Counted from the stretch's first letter, positions 37,228 to 46,117 are shown. The stretch: DNA of 64,000 nucleotides from Armatimonadota bacterium (GCA_018268255.1 JAFDWX010000003.1:124001-188000), one strand, 5' to 3'. Notes: generated from the sequence alone by a model not told the origin. Numbers and translations are program-made.

Positions 37228-38237
37228 GGCGGGTACCGAGTTGGGCTTGGGCGGCGATGGTGCTGGCGGGAGTGCTTTTGTTCAACGCGCTCTTTACGCC
37301 TGGATTCTTCTCCATCGTGATTCGCGACGGCAGGTTTTTCGGCAGCATCGTTGATATTTTCAATCGAGCAGCTCCTGTGGGGCTGCTCGCGCTTGGGATG
37401 ACCTTGGTGATCGCTACTGGTGGCGTCGATCTCTCGGTAGGAGCAGTGATGGCGATTGGGGGAACCATCGCTGCTGGTCTGATTTCGCGCCCTGGAGAAA
37501 CTCCGTTCGCGGGAGGGAAGCCGCAGCCTGCGATGGCTATTCCCGTCGCCCTTTTCGGATCGCTTTTGTGCGGGATGTTCAACGGATTGCTCGTTGCCGT
37601 GATTGAGCTGCAGCCCATTGTCGCAACCCTGCTCCTTATGGTCGCCGGTCGAGGTGTTGCCCAACTTCTAGCCAATGGCCAGATCCTCACCTTCCATGAT
37701 TCGGGCTTTGCTGCCTTGGCCCGGGGAGCGACGCTCGGAATCCCCAATCCTGTTTGGATCCTGTTGATCGGATTTGTGCTGTTTAGCGTATTAGCGCGAA
37801 AGACCGCGATGGGTCTCTTCGTGGAAGCCACCGGCAGTAATCCTGTCGCGGCCCAGTATGTTGGGATCGATGCTCGCGCGATCAGATTCGCAGTGTATGC
37901 GCTCTCTGGGCTTTGTGCTGGGATGGCCGGTCTGATCACGACTGCTGATATTCAGGCTGCCGATGCCAACAACGCTGGGTTGTATTTGGAACTCGACGCA
38001 ATTTTGGCCGTGAGCGTGGGGGGGACAGCCTTGGCGGGGGGCCGGTTCTCGCTGGTTGGCTCGATGATCGGAGCACTCTTGATGCAGGCACTCACGACCA
38101 CGATTCTCACCCGAGGGGTTTCTCCGGAAATCACGTTGGTGCTCAAGGCCGCGGTTGTCGTCGGGGTTTGCCTTCTCCAGGCTCCCGCATTTCGAGAGAT
38201 TCTCGCCAAGCGAATTCGGAGGGCGCCCGCTCAATGA
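37224..38237 (+). CDS. ytfT: Sugar ABC transporter permease (YtfT type)
   Basis: Integral membrane permease of the RbsC family, 337 aa with about 8-10 hydrophobic helices. ATGGVDLSVGAVMAIGG and GGTALAGGRFSLVGSMIGA are the family blocks. ATGA overlap with ytfR. It should pair with the second permease encoded next. Confidence 0.9.
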   Translation: MRRVPSWAWAAMVLAGVLLFNALFTPGFFSIVIRDGRFFGSIVDIFNRAAPVGLLALGMTLVIATGGVDLSVGAVMAIGGTIAAGLISRPGETPFAGGKPQPAMAIPVALFGSLLCGMFNGLLVAVIELQPIVATLLLMVAGRGVAQLLANGQILTFHDSGFAALARGATLGIPNPVWILLIGFVLFSVLARKTAMGLFVEATGSNPVAAQYVGIDARAIRFAVYALSGLCAGMAGLITTADIQAADANNAGLYLELDAILAVSVGGTALAGGRFSLVGSMIGALLMQALTTTILTRGVSPEITLVLKAAVVVGVCLLQAPAFREILAKRIRRAPAQ

Positions 38238-39211
38238 GCAGAGCTTCCCTTAAAGAAAAGCTGCCGATTTTGATCACGGCGAGCGTGTTGGTCCTTCTGA
38301 CCTTGGCAGCAGGACTTCGCTTTGACAACTTCCTGAGTTTACGCGTGCTCATGAACCTCATCGCCGACAACGCGTTTCTGGGTGTAATTGCGGTCGGGCT
38401 CACGTTCGTGATCCTTACCGGCGGGATCGATTTGAGTGTTGGATCGATGATGGGTCTGGGCGGAATTGTTGCGGCCGAGCTGATCACGGTTTCCCACGTT
38501 CATCCCCTGATCGCGCTTTTGGTGCCGATAGCCGTCGGAGGGTTCTTGGGCTGGGGGCAGGGAACCCTGATCGCCAAGTTGGGATTGCCGCCGTTCTTGG
38601 TGACCTTGTCGGGGCTGTTCCTGTGTCGTGGGATTGCTCTGGCCATCAGCCGCGAGTCGGTTCAAATAGAGCACCCGTTCTTCCGAACCCTAACGAACTG
38701 GTCGGTTTCGCTTCCGGCAAAAGCAAGTTTGTCTCTGGGATCAATCGTGTTCATCCTCGTGGTGTTCGGAGGCATGATCCTGGCACGCCAGTCGCGATTC
38801 GGACGCACGGTGTATGCCATTGGCGGCAACGCAAACTCAGCTGAACTGATGGGGCTTCCGGTACGCCGGACTCTCGTTTGGACTTACGTGCTCAGCGGGA
38901 TGTGCGCTGGGCTCGGTGGTGTGTTGTTCGCCCTCTACACCTCGTCGGGGAACGCTATCTCGGGTACGGGTCTGGAACTCGATGCCATCGCTACTGTGGT
39001 GATCGGCGGTACTCTTTTGAGCGGCGGTTACGGTTCGGTACTGGGGACTTTGCTCGGCGTTTTGACCTTGGGTGTGGTACAGACAGCCATCACGTTCATG
39101 GGCACTTTAAGTTCCTGGTGGACCCGCATCGTGATCGGCACGCTGCTCTTGTTCTTTATGCTGGTTCAAAAAGTCATTGAATTGGCAGCGCGACGGGGCC
39201 AGACAACCTAA
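38234..39211 (+). CDS. yjfF: Sugar ABC transporter permease (YjfF type)
   Basis: Second RbsC-family permease, 325 aa. TGGIDLSVGSMMGLGGI and GGTLLSGGYGSVLGTLLGV mark the family, and FMGTLSSWWTRIVIG near the end is YjfF-like. The start is the ATGA overlapping ytfT at 38234; the frame extends further upstream only inside the previous gene. Two permeases instead of one is the arrangement of the E. coli ytf/yjf locus. Confidence 0.9.
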   Translation: MSRASLKEKLPILITASVLVLLTLAAGLRFDNFLSLRVLMNLIADNAFLGVIAVGLTFVILTGGIDLSVGSMMGLGGIVAAELITVSHVHPLIALLVPIAVGGFLGWGQGTLIAKLGLPPFLVTLSGLFLCRGIALAISRESVQIEHPFFRTLTNWSVSLPAKASLSLGSIVFILVVFGGMILARQSRFGRTVYAIGGNANSAELMGLPVRRTLVWTYVLSGMCAGLGGVLFALYTSSGNAISGTGLELDAIATVVIGGTLLSGGYGSVLGTLLGVLTLGVVQTAITFMGTLSSWWTRIVIGTLLLFFMLVQKVIELAARRGQTT

Positions 39212-39218
39212 GAGCTGT

Positions 39219-40124
39219 ATGACCATGAAAGTTGATTGGAAAGGGGTGTTTCCCGCGGCGACTACTCAATTTCGAGCTGATCTCTCACTCGACCTCGAAG
39301 CAACGGCCCGTCACCTCAACGTGATGATCGAGTCCGGTGTGACCGGGTTGGTCATGTTGGGATCGTTAGGCGAGAATGTGGCGCTCACGTTTGAGGAGAA
39401 GCGAGAAGTTCTGCGAACCGCGCTCTCGGTGTCCAACGGCCGAGTCCCAGTGTTATCGGGCGTGGCCGAACTCAGCCCTGTGGCCGCAGCAGATTGGGTC
39501 CGCGAAGTTGAAAACCTGGGTTGTCAGGGCGCAATGGTCATGCCGAGCATGGCGTTTCGTCCGGATCGCCAGGAAACTTTGGCCCATTACCGCACCGTTG
39601 CTCAAGCGACCGGATTGCCGCTGATCGTCTACAACAATCCCATCAGCTATCACGCCGACGTGCTGCCGGATATGTTCGCCGAGTTAGCCGAAGTCGAGAA
39701 TCTGGTGGCGATCAAGGAATCGTCTGGAGATGTGCGCCGATTCACGGACATCATCAACGAGGTTGGCAATCGGTACATCCTGTTTGCAGGAGTCGATGAT
39801 CTGGCCATGGAATGCGCTCTGTTGGGAGCAACCGGCTGGATCGCAGGGATCGGATTGGCGTTCCCCAAAGAGAATCAGCATCTCTGGAACCTGATGATGT
39901 CGGGTCGATGGGACGAAGCTCGTGAGATTTATCGCTGGTACACGCCTCTCCTCCACTTGGATGTCGGCTCAAAATTCGTCCAGAACATCAAACTCGCGAT
40001 CCAAGAAGTAGGGCTTGGCACGGAGTACGTGCGCCTTCCACGTTTGCCCCTTTCGGGTGCGACGCGTGAAATTGTGCTCCAGACTATTCGAAACGGCATC
40101 GAGAATCGCCCCAGCCTAGCCTGA
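39219..40124 (+). CDS. 1-Pyrroline-4-hydroxy-2-carboxylate deaminase (DapA family)
   Basis: Class I aldolase-fold enzyme expected to convert pyrroline-4-hydroxy-2-carboxylate to 2-oxoglutarate semialdehyde and ammonia. The Schiff-base lysine is Lys166 in VAIKESSGD, and Tyr138 in VYNNP is the catalytic tyrosine of the family. Sequence alone cannot separate this from dihydrodipicolinate synthase, but the neighbours (hydroxyproline epimerase, FAD dehydrogenase, semialdehyde dehydrogenase) fix the role by context. I use ATG 39219, preceded by AAGAG; ATG 39225 is possible. Confidence 0.82.
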   Translation: MTMKVDWKGVFPAATTQFRADLSLDLEATARHLNVMIESGVTGLVMLGSLGENVALTFEEKREVLRTALSVSNGRVPVLSGVAELSPVAAADWVREVENLGCQGAMVMPSMAFRPDRQETLAHYRTVAQATGLPLIVYNNPISYHADVLPDMFAELAEVENLVAIKESSGDVRRFTDIINEVGNRYILFAGVDDLAMECALLGATGWIAGIGLAFPKENQHLWNLMMSGRWDEAREIYRWYTPLLHLDVGSKFVQNIKLAIQEVGLGTEYVRLPRLPLSGATREIVLQTIRNGIENRPSLA

Positions 40125-40125
40125 G

Positions 40126-41064
40126 ATGGAGCGTATCCGCGTCGTCGATTCGCATACCGGTGGTGAACCCACCCGAGTCATCCTCGAAGGTCAACTCTCG
40201 CTAGCCGGCGCAACCATGGCTGAGCGGAGAGACTATTTCCGAAATCACTATGATCGTTATCGGACAGGGGTCTTGTGTGAGCCTCGGGGAAGCGATGTTT
40301 TGGTAGGTGCCGTTCTGACAGACCCTGTCGAAACCGGCTCAGATGTGGGCGTGATCTTTTTCAACAATGTTGGCTACCTGGGAATGTGCGGCCATGGGAC
40401 GATCGGTGTTGTGGAGACTTTGCGTTTTCTGGACCGTGTCGATGTTGGACGAATCAAGTTGGACACACCCGTTGGCTGTGTGACCGCGGAACTTCACCCA
40501 TCGGGCGAGGTTTCGATCCAGAACGTTCCAAGCTATCTCCTCGCTCAAGACGTCCCGGTTGAGGTGCCCGGGGTGGGGCGCGTTGAGGGCGACATAGCCT
40601 ATGGCGGCAACTGGTTCTACATCATCCATGAGCCTGAGTATGAGATTTCACTCGCTCGCGCCAGCGAACTGACCACGTTAACACTGCGCATCATGGATGC
40701 CTTGGAAGCGGCAGGGATCACGGGTGCCGAAGGGGCCAAGATCGACCATATTGAGCTTTCTGGGAAACCTACGTTGGAGGCAGCCGATTCAAAGAACTTT
40801 GTGATGTGTCCCGGAGGAGCCTATGATCGTTCGCCCTGCGGAACTGGCACGAGCGCAAAGCTGGCATGTCTCGCAACGCGCGGTCTGCTTTCGGAGAATC
40901 AGAGCTACTTGCAGGAAAGCGTCACCGGCAGCGTGTTTCGAGGTTCGGTCATCCGAGCTGGCAGCTCATGGATACCCACCATTACCGGTCGCGCACATAT
41001 CACGGCGTCGTCCGAGTTGACCTTTGATCCTGTGGACCCGATCCGGTGGGGATTGGTGCCATGA
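40126..41064 (+). CDS. 4-Hydroxyproline 2-epimerase (proline racemase family)
   Basis: Epimerises trans-4-hydroxy-L-proline to cis-4-hydroxy-D-proline without cofactor. Both catalytic cysteines are present: Cys88 in GMCGHGT and Cys238 in SPCGTGTSA. Two cysteines exclude the trans-3-hydroxyproline dehydratases, which have a Thr in place of one. The opening RVVDSHTGGEPTRV is typical, and 312 aa is the family length. It starts 1 bp after the deaminase stop. Proline racemase is the alternative, less likely given the neighbours. Confidence 0.87.
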   Translation: MERIRVVDSHTGGEPTRVILEGQLSLAGATMAERRDYFRNHYDRYRTGVLCEPRGSDVLVGAVLTDPVETGSDVGVIFFNNVGYLGMCGHGTIGVVETLRFLDRVDVGRIKLDTPVGCVTAELHPSGEVSIQNVPSYLLAQDVPVEVPGVGRVEGDIAYGGNWFYIIHEPEYEISLARASELTTLTLRIMDALEAAGITGAEGAKIDHIELSGKPTLEAADSKNFVMCPGGAYDRSPCGTGTSAKLACLATRGLLSENQSYLQESVTGSVFRGSVIRAGSSWIPTITGRAHITASSELTFDPVDPIRWGLVP

Positions 41065-42296
41065 AGCATGTGGTCGTAATCGGCGCGGGAATCATTGGGC
41101 TGTCGTGCGCCGATGAGCTTTCTCGCCGGGGATTTCGGGTCACGATTGTCGAGCGTTCGCCCCAATCAAGCGAGGGATGCTCGTTTGGCAACGGCGGATT
41201 GATCGTGCCGAGCCACTTCGTACCCCTGGCAGCCCCAGGCATGATCCGTTACGGACTTCGACTGCTGCGTGACCCCTCTAGCCCGTTCGGCGTAATGCGC
41301 CTCACCGATCTGGAGACCATCGCTTGGATGGCTCGGTTCGCCCGTTACGCGAATGCCGATCATGTGAGGCGATGTGCCCCCGTTTTGTGTGAGATGAATT
41401 TGGCGAGCCGGGAAATCTATCGAGAGCGCATTGTCGAGTCTGGAGTCGATGTGGGTTATCAGCAAAAGGGCTTGCTGATGCTCAGCCAAACAGAGGCGGG
41501 CCACGAAGGCGAGATCCACCTTGCAGAAGATGCCCAGAGAATGGGGCTCGGAGTGGAGATTTTGGGTCGGGAAGCGGTCAAATCCCTCGAGCCAGAACTG
41601 GAGATGGATGTTGCGGGAGCAGTCTATTTTCATGACGACGCGCACTTGACTCCAGGACCCTACTTGCAGTCACTCAAGGAGAACCTGAAGGTCTCTTGGG
41701 TGGAGGCGGAAGCACAAGGAATTGCCATGGAAGGGACCCGAGCAAAAGCGCTCAAAATCACGGTTGGCGAGATAGCGGGAGATGAATTTGTGTTGGCAAG
41801 CGGGGTCTGGTCATCGTTGTTGGCGCGAACATTGGGTCTGAAGCTGATGCTTCGGGCAGGGAGAGGCTATGGTTTCACTGCACACATACCCGACCAGCGC
41901 ATGCAGATTCCGTCGATTCTAACCGAGGCTCGGGTCGCGGTCACTCCCATGCTCGATGGAATCCGATTTGTGGGCACTATGGAACTGGGCGCGCCTGACC
42001 TCACCCAGAACCTGAACCGCATTCAAGGGATGCGGAGCAACATATCGAGAGCCTATCCTCGGTTCACCCCAGAAGTCTTGGGCGGTCCCGTTTGGTGCGG
42101 GCTCAGACCGTGCTCGCCCGATGGGATGCCCTATCTCGGCAGGACCCGGCGAGCGAGTAATCTGGTGGTCGCAACTGGACACGCGATGATGGGGATGAGC
42201 CTTGGCCCCGTCACAGGCAAACTCGTCGGGGAGATTGTGTCCGACGAGAAGCCCTCCATCAGTTTGGAAACGATGTCACCTGATCGCCATGCGTAA
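41061..42296 (+). CDS. FAD-dependent D-hydroxyproline dehydrogenase/oxidase
   Basis: DadA/HpoX-like flavoenzyme expected to oxidise cis-4-hydroxy-D-proline to the pyrroline. FAD motif VVIGAGIIGLSCADEL at the N-terminus, CSFGNGGLIVPSHF with the conserved glycines, and VATGHAMMGMSLGPVTG at the C-terminus. ATG 41061 overlaps the epimerase by ATGA; 411 aa. As a single-subunit enzyme it resembles the Pseudomonas putida type rather than the multi-subunit Sinorhizobium type. The next gene overlaps by 8 bp. Confidence 0.85.
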   Translation: MKHVVVIGAGIIGLSCADELSRRGFRVTIVERSPQSSEGCSFGNGGLIVPSHFVPLAAPGMIRYGLRLLRDPSSPFGVMRLTDLETIAWMARFARYANADHVRRCAPVLCEMNLASREIYRERIVESGVDVGYQQKGLLMLSQTEAGHEGEIHLAEDAQRMGLGVEILGREAVKSLEPELEMDVAGAVYFHDDAHLTPGPYLQSLKENLKVSWVEAEAQGIAMEGTRAKALKITVGEIAGDEFVLASGVWSSLLARTLGLKLMLRAGRGYGFTAHIPDQRMQIPSILTEARVAVTPMLDGIRFVGTMELGAPDLTQNLNRIQGMRSNISRAYPRFTPEVLGGPVWCGLRPCSPDGMPYLGRTRRASNLVVATGHAMMGMSLGPVTGKLVGEIVSDEKPSISLETMSPDRHA

Positions 42297-43692
42297 TTCA
42301 ACTCCTTCAGAAATCGACTCTGTGCTTGCCTCCGCTTCCGCTGCCGGCGAAATGTATGGCAAGTTGCCAGGTGCAGCCCGAGCAGCATTCCTTGAGGCCA
42401 TCGCCTCCGGACTGGAAGCCCTTGGCGCTCCCCTCATCGAGACGGCGATGCGAGAGACCAACTTGGGACAGGTCCGACTCGAGGGCGAGAGAGCCCGGAC
42501 CACAGGACAGCTTCGAATGTTCGCGAATTTGATTCGATCAGAGCAGTGGCGAGACATTCGCATCGAGGAGGGTGACCCATCAGCACAACCCAGACCCAAG
42601 CCGGATTTGAGGCGAACACAAGTTCCTTTGGGTCCCGTTGCCGTTTTCGGGGCGAGTAATTTTCCCCTTGCATTTTCCGTACCTGGTGGCGATACGGCGA
42701 GTGCCCTTGCGGCAGGGTGTCCCGTAGTTTGCAAGGCTCACCCGTCGCACCCCGAAACCTCCCGACTGTGCGCTGATGCAATCTTGGAAGCGGCACAGCA
42801 AACTGCCATGCCCGAAGGGGTTTTCGGCATCGTTTGGGGTGGCCCAGAAACCGGCGCAGCTTTAGTTAAAGATCCTCGGATTCACGCGGTCGGGTTTACC
42901 GGTTCGCTCAAAGCCGGCCGAGCACTCTTGGACCTGGCAGCCTCGCGTCCTTGCCCGATACCCGTTTATGCCGAGATGGGGAGCGTCAATCCGGTGTTTC
43001 TGATGGAGGGCGCGCTGTCGGCCCGCTGTGAGAGCATCGCGAAAGGCTATGCGGACTCGCTCACGTTGGGAGTGGGTCAGTTCTGCACCAACCCAGGGGT
43101 CGTGGTGGGAGTCGCAAACGGTGACTGGGAGCGATTCCTGACTCTCACGGCCACGCATCTTTCCCGGGTGGAAGGGTCGCAAATGCTGAATCCTTCCATC
43201 GCGGAGTGCTACGCCACCGGGGTAAGCAATCGAGAGGCGCATCCCTCGTTGGAGGTTCTGGTAAGTGGTTCCGGCTCATCGCCCGCCCTCTTCAAGGTTT
43301 CAGGCCAAGAATTTCTGGCAGATCATAGCTTGCAGGAAGAACTTTTCGGTCCGAGTGGAATCGCGGTGGAATGTGCGTCAAGGGACGAGATGCTGGACGT
43401 TGGGCGGGCCTTGGAGGGCCAGTTGACGGCCACGATTCATTTTGAGCCAAGCGATCAAGCCAGAACCGCAAAGCTGTTGGCGGTGCTGGCCACAAAGGCA
43501 GGCAGGCTTGTGGCAAATGGATTTCCGACCGGGGTCGAGGTGAACTCAGCCATGCAGCACGGCGGGCCGTATCCAGCCACCACAGATTCCAGAAGCACGA
43601 GCGTTGGAACGGCGGCGATCTTGCGATTTGTCAGACCGATCGCATTTCAGGACTTTCCGGCCGAACTGCTTCCGGGGCATTTCGGACTGTAA
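42289..43692 (+). CDS. 2-Oxoglutarate semialdehyde (2,5-dioxovalerate) dehydrogenase
   Basis: Aldehyde dehydrogenase giving 2-oxoglutarate, the last step of the hydroxyproline pathway. Catalytic Cys266 lies in GVGQFCTNPGVVV, a signature of this subgroup; the catalytic glutamate is in PVYAEMGSVNP; GFTGSLKAGRALL is the cofactor loop. The start is ATG 42289, overlapping the dehydrogenase by 8 bp (467 aa; longer relatives have about 500-525). The product enters the TCA cycle, closing the pathway within this operon. Confidence 0.87.
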   Translation: MRNSTPSEIDSVLASASAAGEMYGKLPGAARAAFLEAIASGLEALGAPLIETAMRETNLGQVRLEGERARTTGQLRMFANLIRSEQWRDIRIEEGDPSAQPRPKPDLRRTQVPLGPVAVFGASNFPLAFSVPGGDTASALAAGCPVVCKAHPSHPETSRLCADAILEAAQQTAMPEGVFGIVWGGPETGAALVKDPRIHAVGFTGSLKAGRALLDLAASRPCPIPVYAEMGSVNPVFLMEGALSARCESIAKGYADSLTLGVGQFCTNPGVVVGVANGDWERFLTLTATHLSRVEGSQMLNPSIAECYATGVSNREAHPSLEVLVSGSGSSPALFKVSGQEFLADHSLQEELFGPSGIAVECASRDEMLDVGRALEGQLTATIHFEPSDQARTAKLLAVLATKAGRLVANGFPTGVEVNSAMQHGGPYPATTDSRSTSVGTAAILRFVRPIAFQDFPAELLPGHFGL

Positions 43693-43707
43693 ACGAAGAT
43701 CAACAAA

Positions 43708-43737
43708 TCGACCCTCCGCCAAATGGCAGAGGGTCGA
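43708..43737. terminator. Bidirectional terminator between hydroxyproline operon and PEP-CTERM gene
   Basis: A 13-bp stem with one mismatch (43708-43720 with 43725-43737) and an AAAT loop sits between the stops of the last operon gene and the convergent PEP-CTERM gene. It is followed by short T-rich stretches on both sides. It marks the end of the operon. Confidence 0.75.
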
Positions 43738-43771
43738 CTTGCTTCTTACTATCAGGAACTGATTGGCGGAG

Positions 43772-44485
43772 TTACTTGCTCTTTCTTCTTCGAAAAAGGG
43801 CAGTCGCACCCAATCCAAGTGCAGCCATGGTTGCAGGCTCCGGAACGGCTTGGCCATTGATACCCATCGCCGCTTGTCGCTGGGCACCGTTGATTCCGCT
43901 GCTCGCGAGGGTGGACCATCCGGTTCCACCGGTCAGTCCGAACGAACCACCTGGGTTGCGGATCCACGAGTCATTTGCCTGGTCCGTCGATTCCATCGCG
44001 TAGGCTTGTCCCGCACCGGTGAATGCCACCATTGCCGTGGCAGTAATCAAGTAGGTGCCAGCATTGACGTTGATTCCTGCAGCATTGGTCGAAAGGGTAA
44101 ACAAGCTGCCGCTGACCCCGCTGATCGAAGACGTGCGGATTCCATCGTAAACGATGTCTAGGCCGCTGCTTACCGTTCCAGGAACGTGCTGGAGAGAAGG
44201 AGTCGAAGAGAACTTCGAAATTGTGAGGCGAACGCTGGGAGCCGCGCTCGTGCGCCACGTACCATAGTCCACATATCGTTGCTGGACATCGCTGAGCGTT
44301 ACGGCCGAACCGAACGTCACCACGTTACCGAGGCCCGTCGTGTACGTCGGGAAGTCAGAAAATTCCTGGTTAACGTATCCTGCGCCTGCATCATTGGCCT
44401 GCTTGAGATACAGGTTTCCGGAAAGCTGGGCTTGAGCGACCACGCTCAATGCAGTCGCGAAAGCTGCGATCAGTACTTTATTCAT
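43772..44485 (-). CDS. PEP-CTERM-anchored secreted protein of unknown function
   Basis: Exported protein with a signal peptide (about residues 1-19, ending AQA) and a PEP-CTERM sorting tail (VPEPATMAALGLGATALFRRRK) that would be cleaved by an exosortase. Between them is a Ser/Thr/Gly-rich beta-type region of about 190 residues, with no catalytic motif. The ribosome binding site AAGGAG lies 6 bp before the ATG. It may be a surface or extracellular-matrix protein. Confidence 0.8.
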   Translation of the reverse strand: MNKVLIAAFATALSVVAQAQLSGNLYLKQANDAGAGYVNQEFSDFPTYTTGLGNVVTFGSAVTLSDVQQRYVDYGTWRTSAAPSVRLTISKFSSTPSLQHVPGTVSSGLDIVYDGIRTSSISGVSGSLFTLSTNAAGINVNAGTYLITATAMVAFTGAGQAYAMESTDQANDSWIRNPGGSFGLTGGTGWSTLASSGINGAQRQAAMGINGQAVPEPATMAALGLGATALFRRRKSK

Positions 44486-44598
44486 CTTTACTCCTTTTCA
44501 ACCAAGCCGCTCCACAGTTGGAATGGCATAAAAGTGATCTTAAGCTAGATCACTCGGTGCAGTATAAGACACAACTGTAAAGATAAGCCGCATTTTCG

Positions 44599-44697
44599 AC
44601 GGAAGTCACGTACTTATACTAGGGAAAATTGCTGAATTCATATAAGTTTACTATACGAAAATGTTATTGTTACTGCAAGTATAACAACGGAAGTCAC
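44599..44697. repeat. AT-rich leader with 11-bp direct repeat and nested inverted repeats
   Basis: The 218-bp gap 44486-44703 upstream of the PEP-CTERM gene is much richer in AT than its surroundings. ACGGAAGTCAC occurs at 44599-44609 and again at 44687-44697. Between them TTATACT (44614-44620) and AGTATAA (44678-44684) form an inverted repeat. A separate hairpin GTGATCT/AGATCAC lies at 44534-44553. These may be regulator sites or a decayed mobile element; I cannot tell which. Confidence 0.5.
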
Positions 44698-44703
44698 AGC
44701 AAT

Positions 44704-45645
44704 TCACCGCTTGCTGAGTAGGTGAGCCTTAACCCCCTCTACGGTTTGTTTGACTGGCAGAATGTTGCCGTCTTTGTCGAAAACCAATCGGTCGATGCAG
44801 ACAACGCGGGAATTCGCATCTGTTTCGTGCAAGGGTCGTCGATGGTAGCAAATGAGATACTCATCGGTGCCCGGGATGCGCAGCACGGAATGATGCCCCG
44901 CCCCTTTGCCAACTTCCGGATCGGTGCCCAGTATCTTTCCCACGCGCTTAAACGGCCCCAATGGCGATTTGGCCCGCGCATACGCGACCCCATAGGTGGA
45001 GTTCCCCCAGCCGCCTTCGGACCACATAAAGATGTACTCACCGTTGCGCTTGAGCATAAAGCTCCCCTCGACGTAGTGCTCGGGGGTGATCTCGTGGAAG
45101 TCTCCTTCAATGTGGAGCATGTCCTTGGACAGCTTCACCACGTTAGCGTGCTGCCAGCCGCCGTAGTACAGATACGCTTGGCCGTCGTCATCGAGAAATG
45201 CCATAGCGTCGATCGGTTGGGCGCCATTGATGACGTCCTTGATGAGTGGTTTACCAAGAGCATCTTTGTACGGTCCACCTGGGTGCTTGCTTGTCGCGAC
45301 TCCGAGCCCAGCTCCATCTCCAGCACCAAAGTACATAAAGTAGGTTCCGTCGCGGAATATGACGGTCGGTGCCCAAGCCGCTCGATTCGTGCTCCAAGGG
45401 ATGTCCTTGAGATCGAGAACGACGCCCTCTCGGTGCCAGTTGATCAGATCGGGCGAGCTGAACGCTTCGAGAAAAGTCTGCTTTTCGTAAGGCGCGGAGT
45501 AGGTGGGATAGATGTAGTACCGATTTTCAAAAGCATGAAGTTCGGGATCTGCGTACCAGCCGGAGATCACTGGATTGTTCGAGGTTTGGGGTCCACTGGA
45601 AGTCATAGCTGCAAGGGCGAGGAGCGCGATAGGCACAGGTTCCAT
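44704..45645 (-). CDS. Secreted GH43 glycosidase (arabinofuranosidase or xylosidase type)
   Basis: Inverting hydrolase of arabinans or xylans. A short leader precedes the five-bladed propeller. Catalytic residues are visible: the base in GWYADPELH, the pKa-modulating aspartate in IDAMAFLDDDG and the acid glutamate in YVEGSFMLK. It is 313 aa, a single-domain GH43. GGAGG lies 6 bp before its ATG. It supplies arabinose to the araBD pathway. Confidence 0.88.
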   Translation of the reverse strand: MEPVPIALLALAAMTSSGPQTSNNPVISGWYADPELHAFENRYYIYPTYSAPYEKQTFLEAFSSPDLINWHREGVVLDLKDIPWSTNRAAWAPTVIFRDGTYFMYFGAGDGAGLGVATSKHPGGPYKDALGKPLIKDVINGAQPIDAMAFLDDDGQAYLYYGGWQHANVVKLSKDMLHIEGDFHEITPEHYVEGSFMLKRNGEYIFMWSEGGWGNSTYGVAYARAKSPLGPFKRVGKILGTDPEVGKGAGHHSVLRIPGTDEYLICYHRRPLHETDANSRVVCIDRLVFDKDGNILPVKQTVEGVKAHLLSKR

Positions 45646-45811
45646 TTAACCTCCATTGAGCCCACCTCGCCACTCGTGGGAGCGCCGATGTGGTAAAGTA
45701 CAACGTTACGCTCAATAAGCAGGTTTTTGAATTCAGCTCCGCTTCCTTTAGCCGGTTCTCAATCGATCTCCCTCTCTTGAACCGGAACAATAAAATACAA
45801 GGAGGCCATTC

Positions 45812-46099
45812 ATGGCTACAAAAACACTTTACGTCGGCAATCTCTCTTACTCGGTGACCGAAGAGGATCTCCGCAATCACTTTTCGCAATACAACTCCAC
45901 AAGAGCTCGCATCGTCGAGGGGCGAGGCTTCGGTTTTGTCGACATCGATGCGGATCAGTTGAGCACCGCGATTGCTGACAATCATCAAAAGGAACTTCAA
46001 GGTCGTCCGTTGACTGTCAACGAGGCTTTGCCGAAGACCAACAATGGTGGCGGCGGTGGTCGTCCACAGGGCGGCGGAAACCGCGGCGGTCGCTGGTAA
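45812..46099 (+). CDS. RRM-domain RNA-binding protein with Gly-rich tail
   Basis: Single RNA-recognition-motif protein (95 aa), the type often induced by cold in bacteria. RNP2 is LYVGNL near residue 6, RNP1 is RGFGFVDI near residue 38, and the tail from about residue 73 is Gly/Arg/Asn-rich. A strong AAGGAGG precedes the ATG. It is followed by the terminator at 46118-46151, so it is probably a single-gene transcript. Confidence 0.92.
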   Translation: MATKTLYVGNLSYSVTEEDLRNHFSQYNSTRARIVEGRGFGFVDIDADQLSTAIADNHQKELQGRPLTVNEALPKTNNGGGGGRPQGGGNRGGRW

Positions 46100-46117
46100 G
46101 CACGCTGTAAACCACAC

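Noticed and set aside
37163-37939. 258-codon Ser/Pro/Ala-rich antisense frame in the permease gene
   Set aside because: It is a complement of hydrophobic permease codons with low-complexity composition.
34706-39211. Calling the importer a galactofuranose transporter
   Set aside because: The similarity is real, but the hydroxyproline operon context makes the ligand uncertain, so only the family name is used.
44722-45696. 324-codon open frame antisense to GH43
   Set aside because: The minus strand has intact GH43 catalytic residues and a strong ribosome binding site; the antisense frame has no family motifs.
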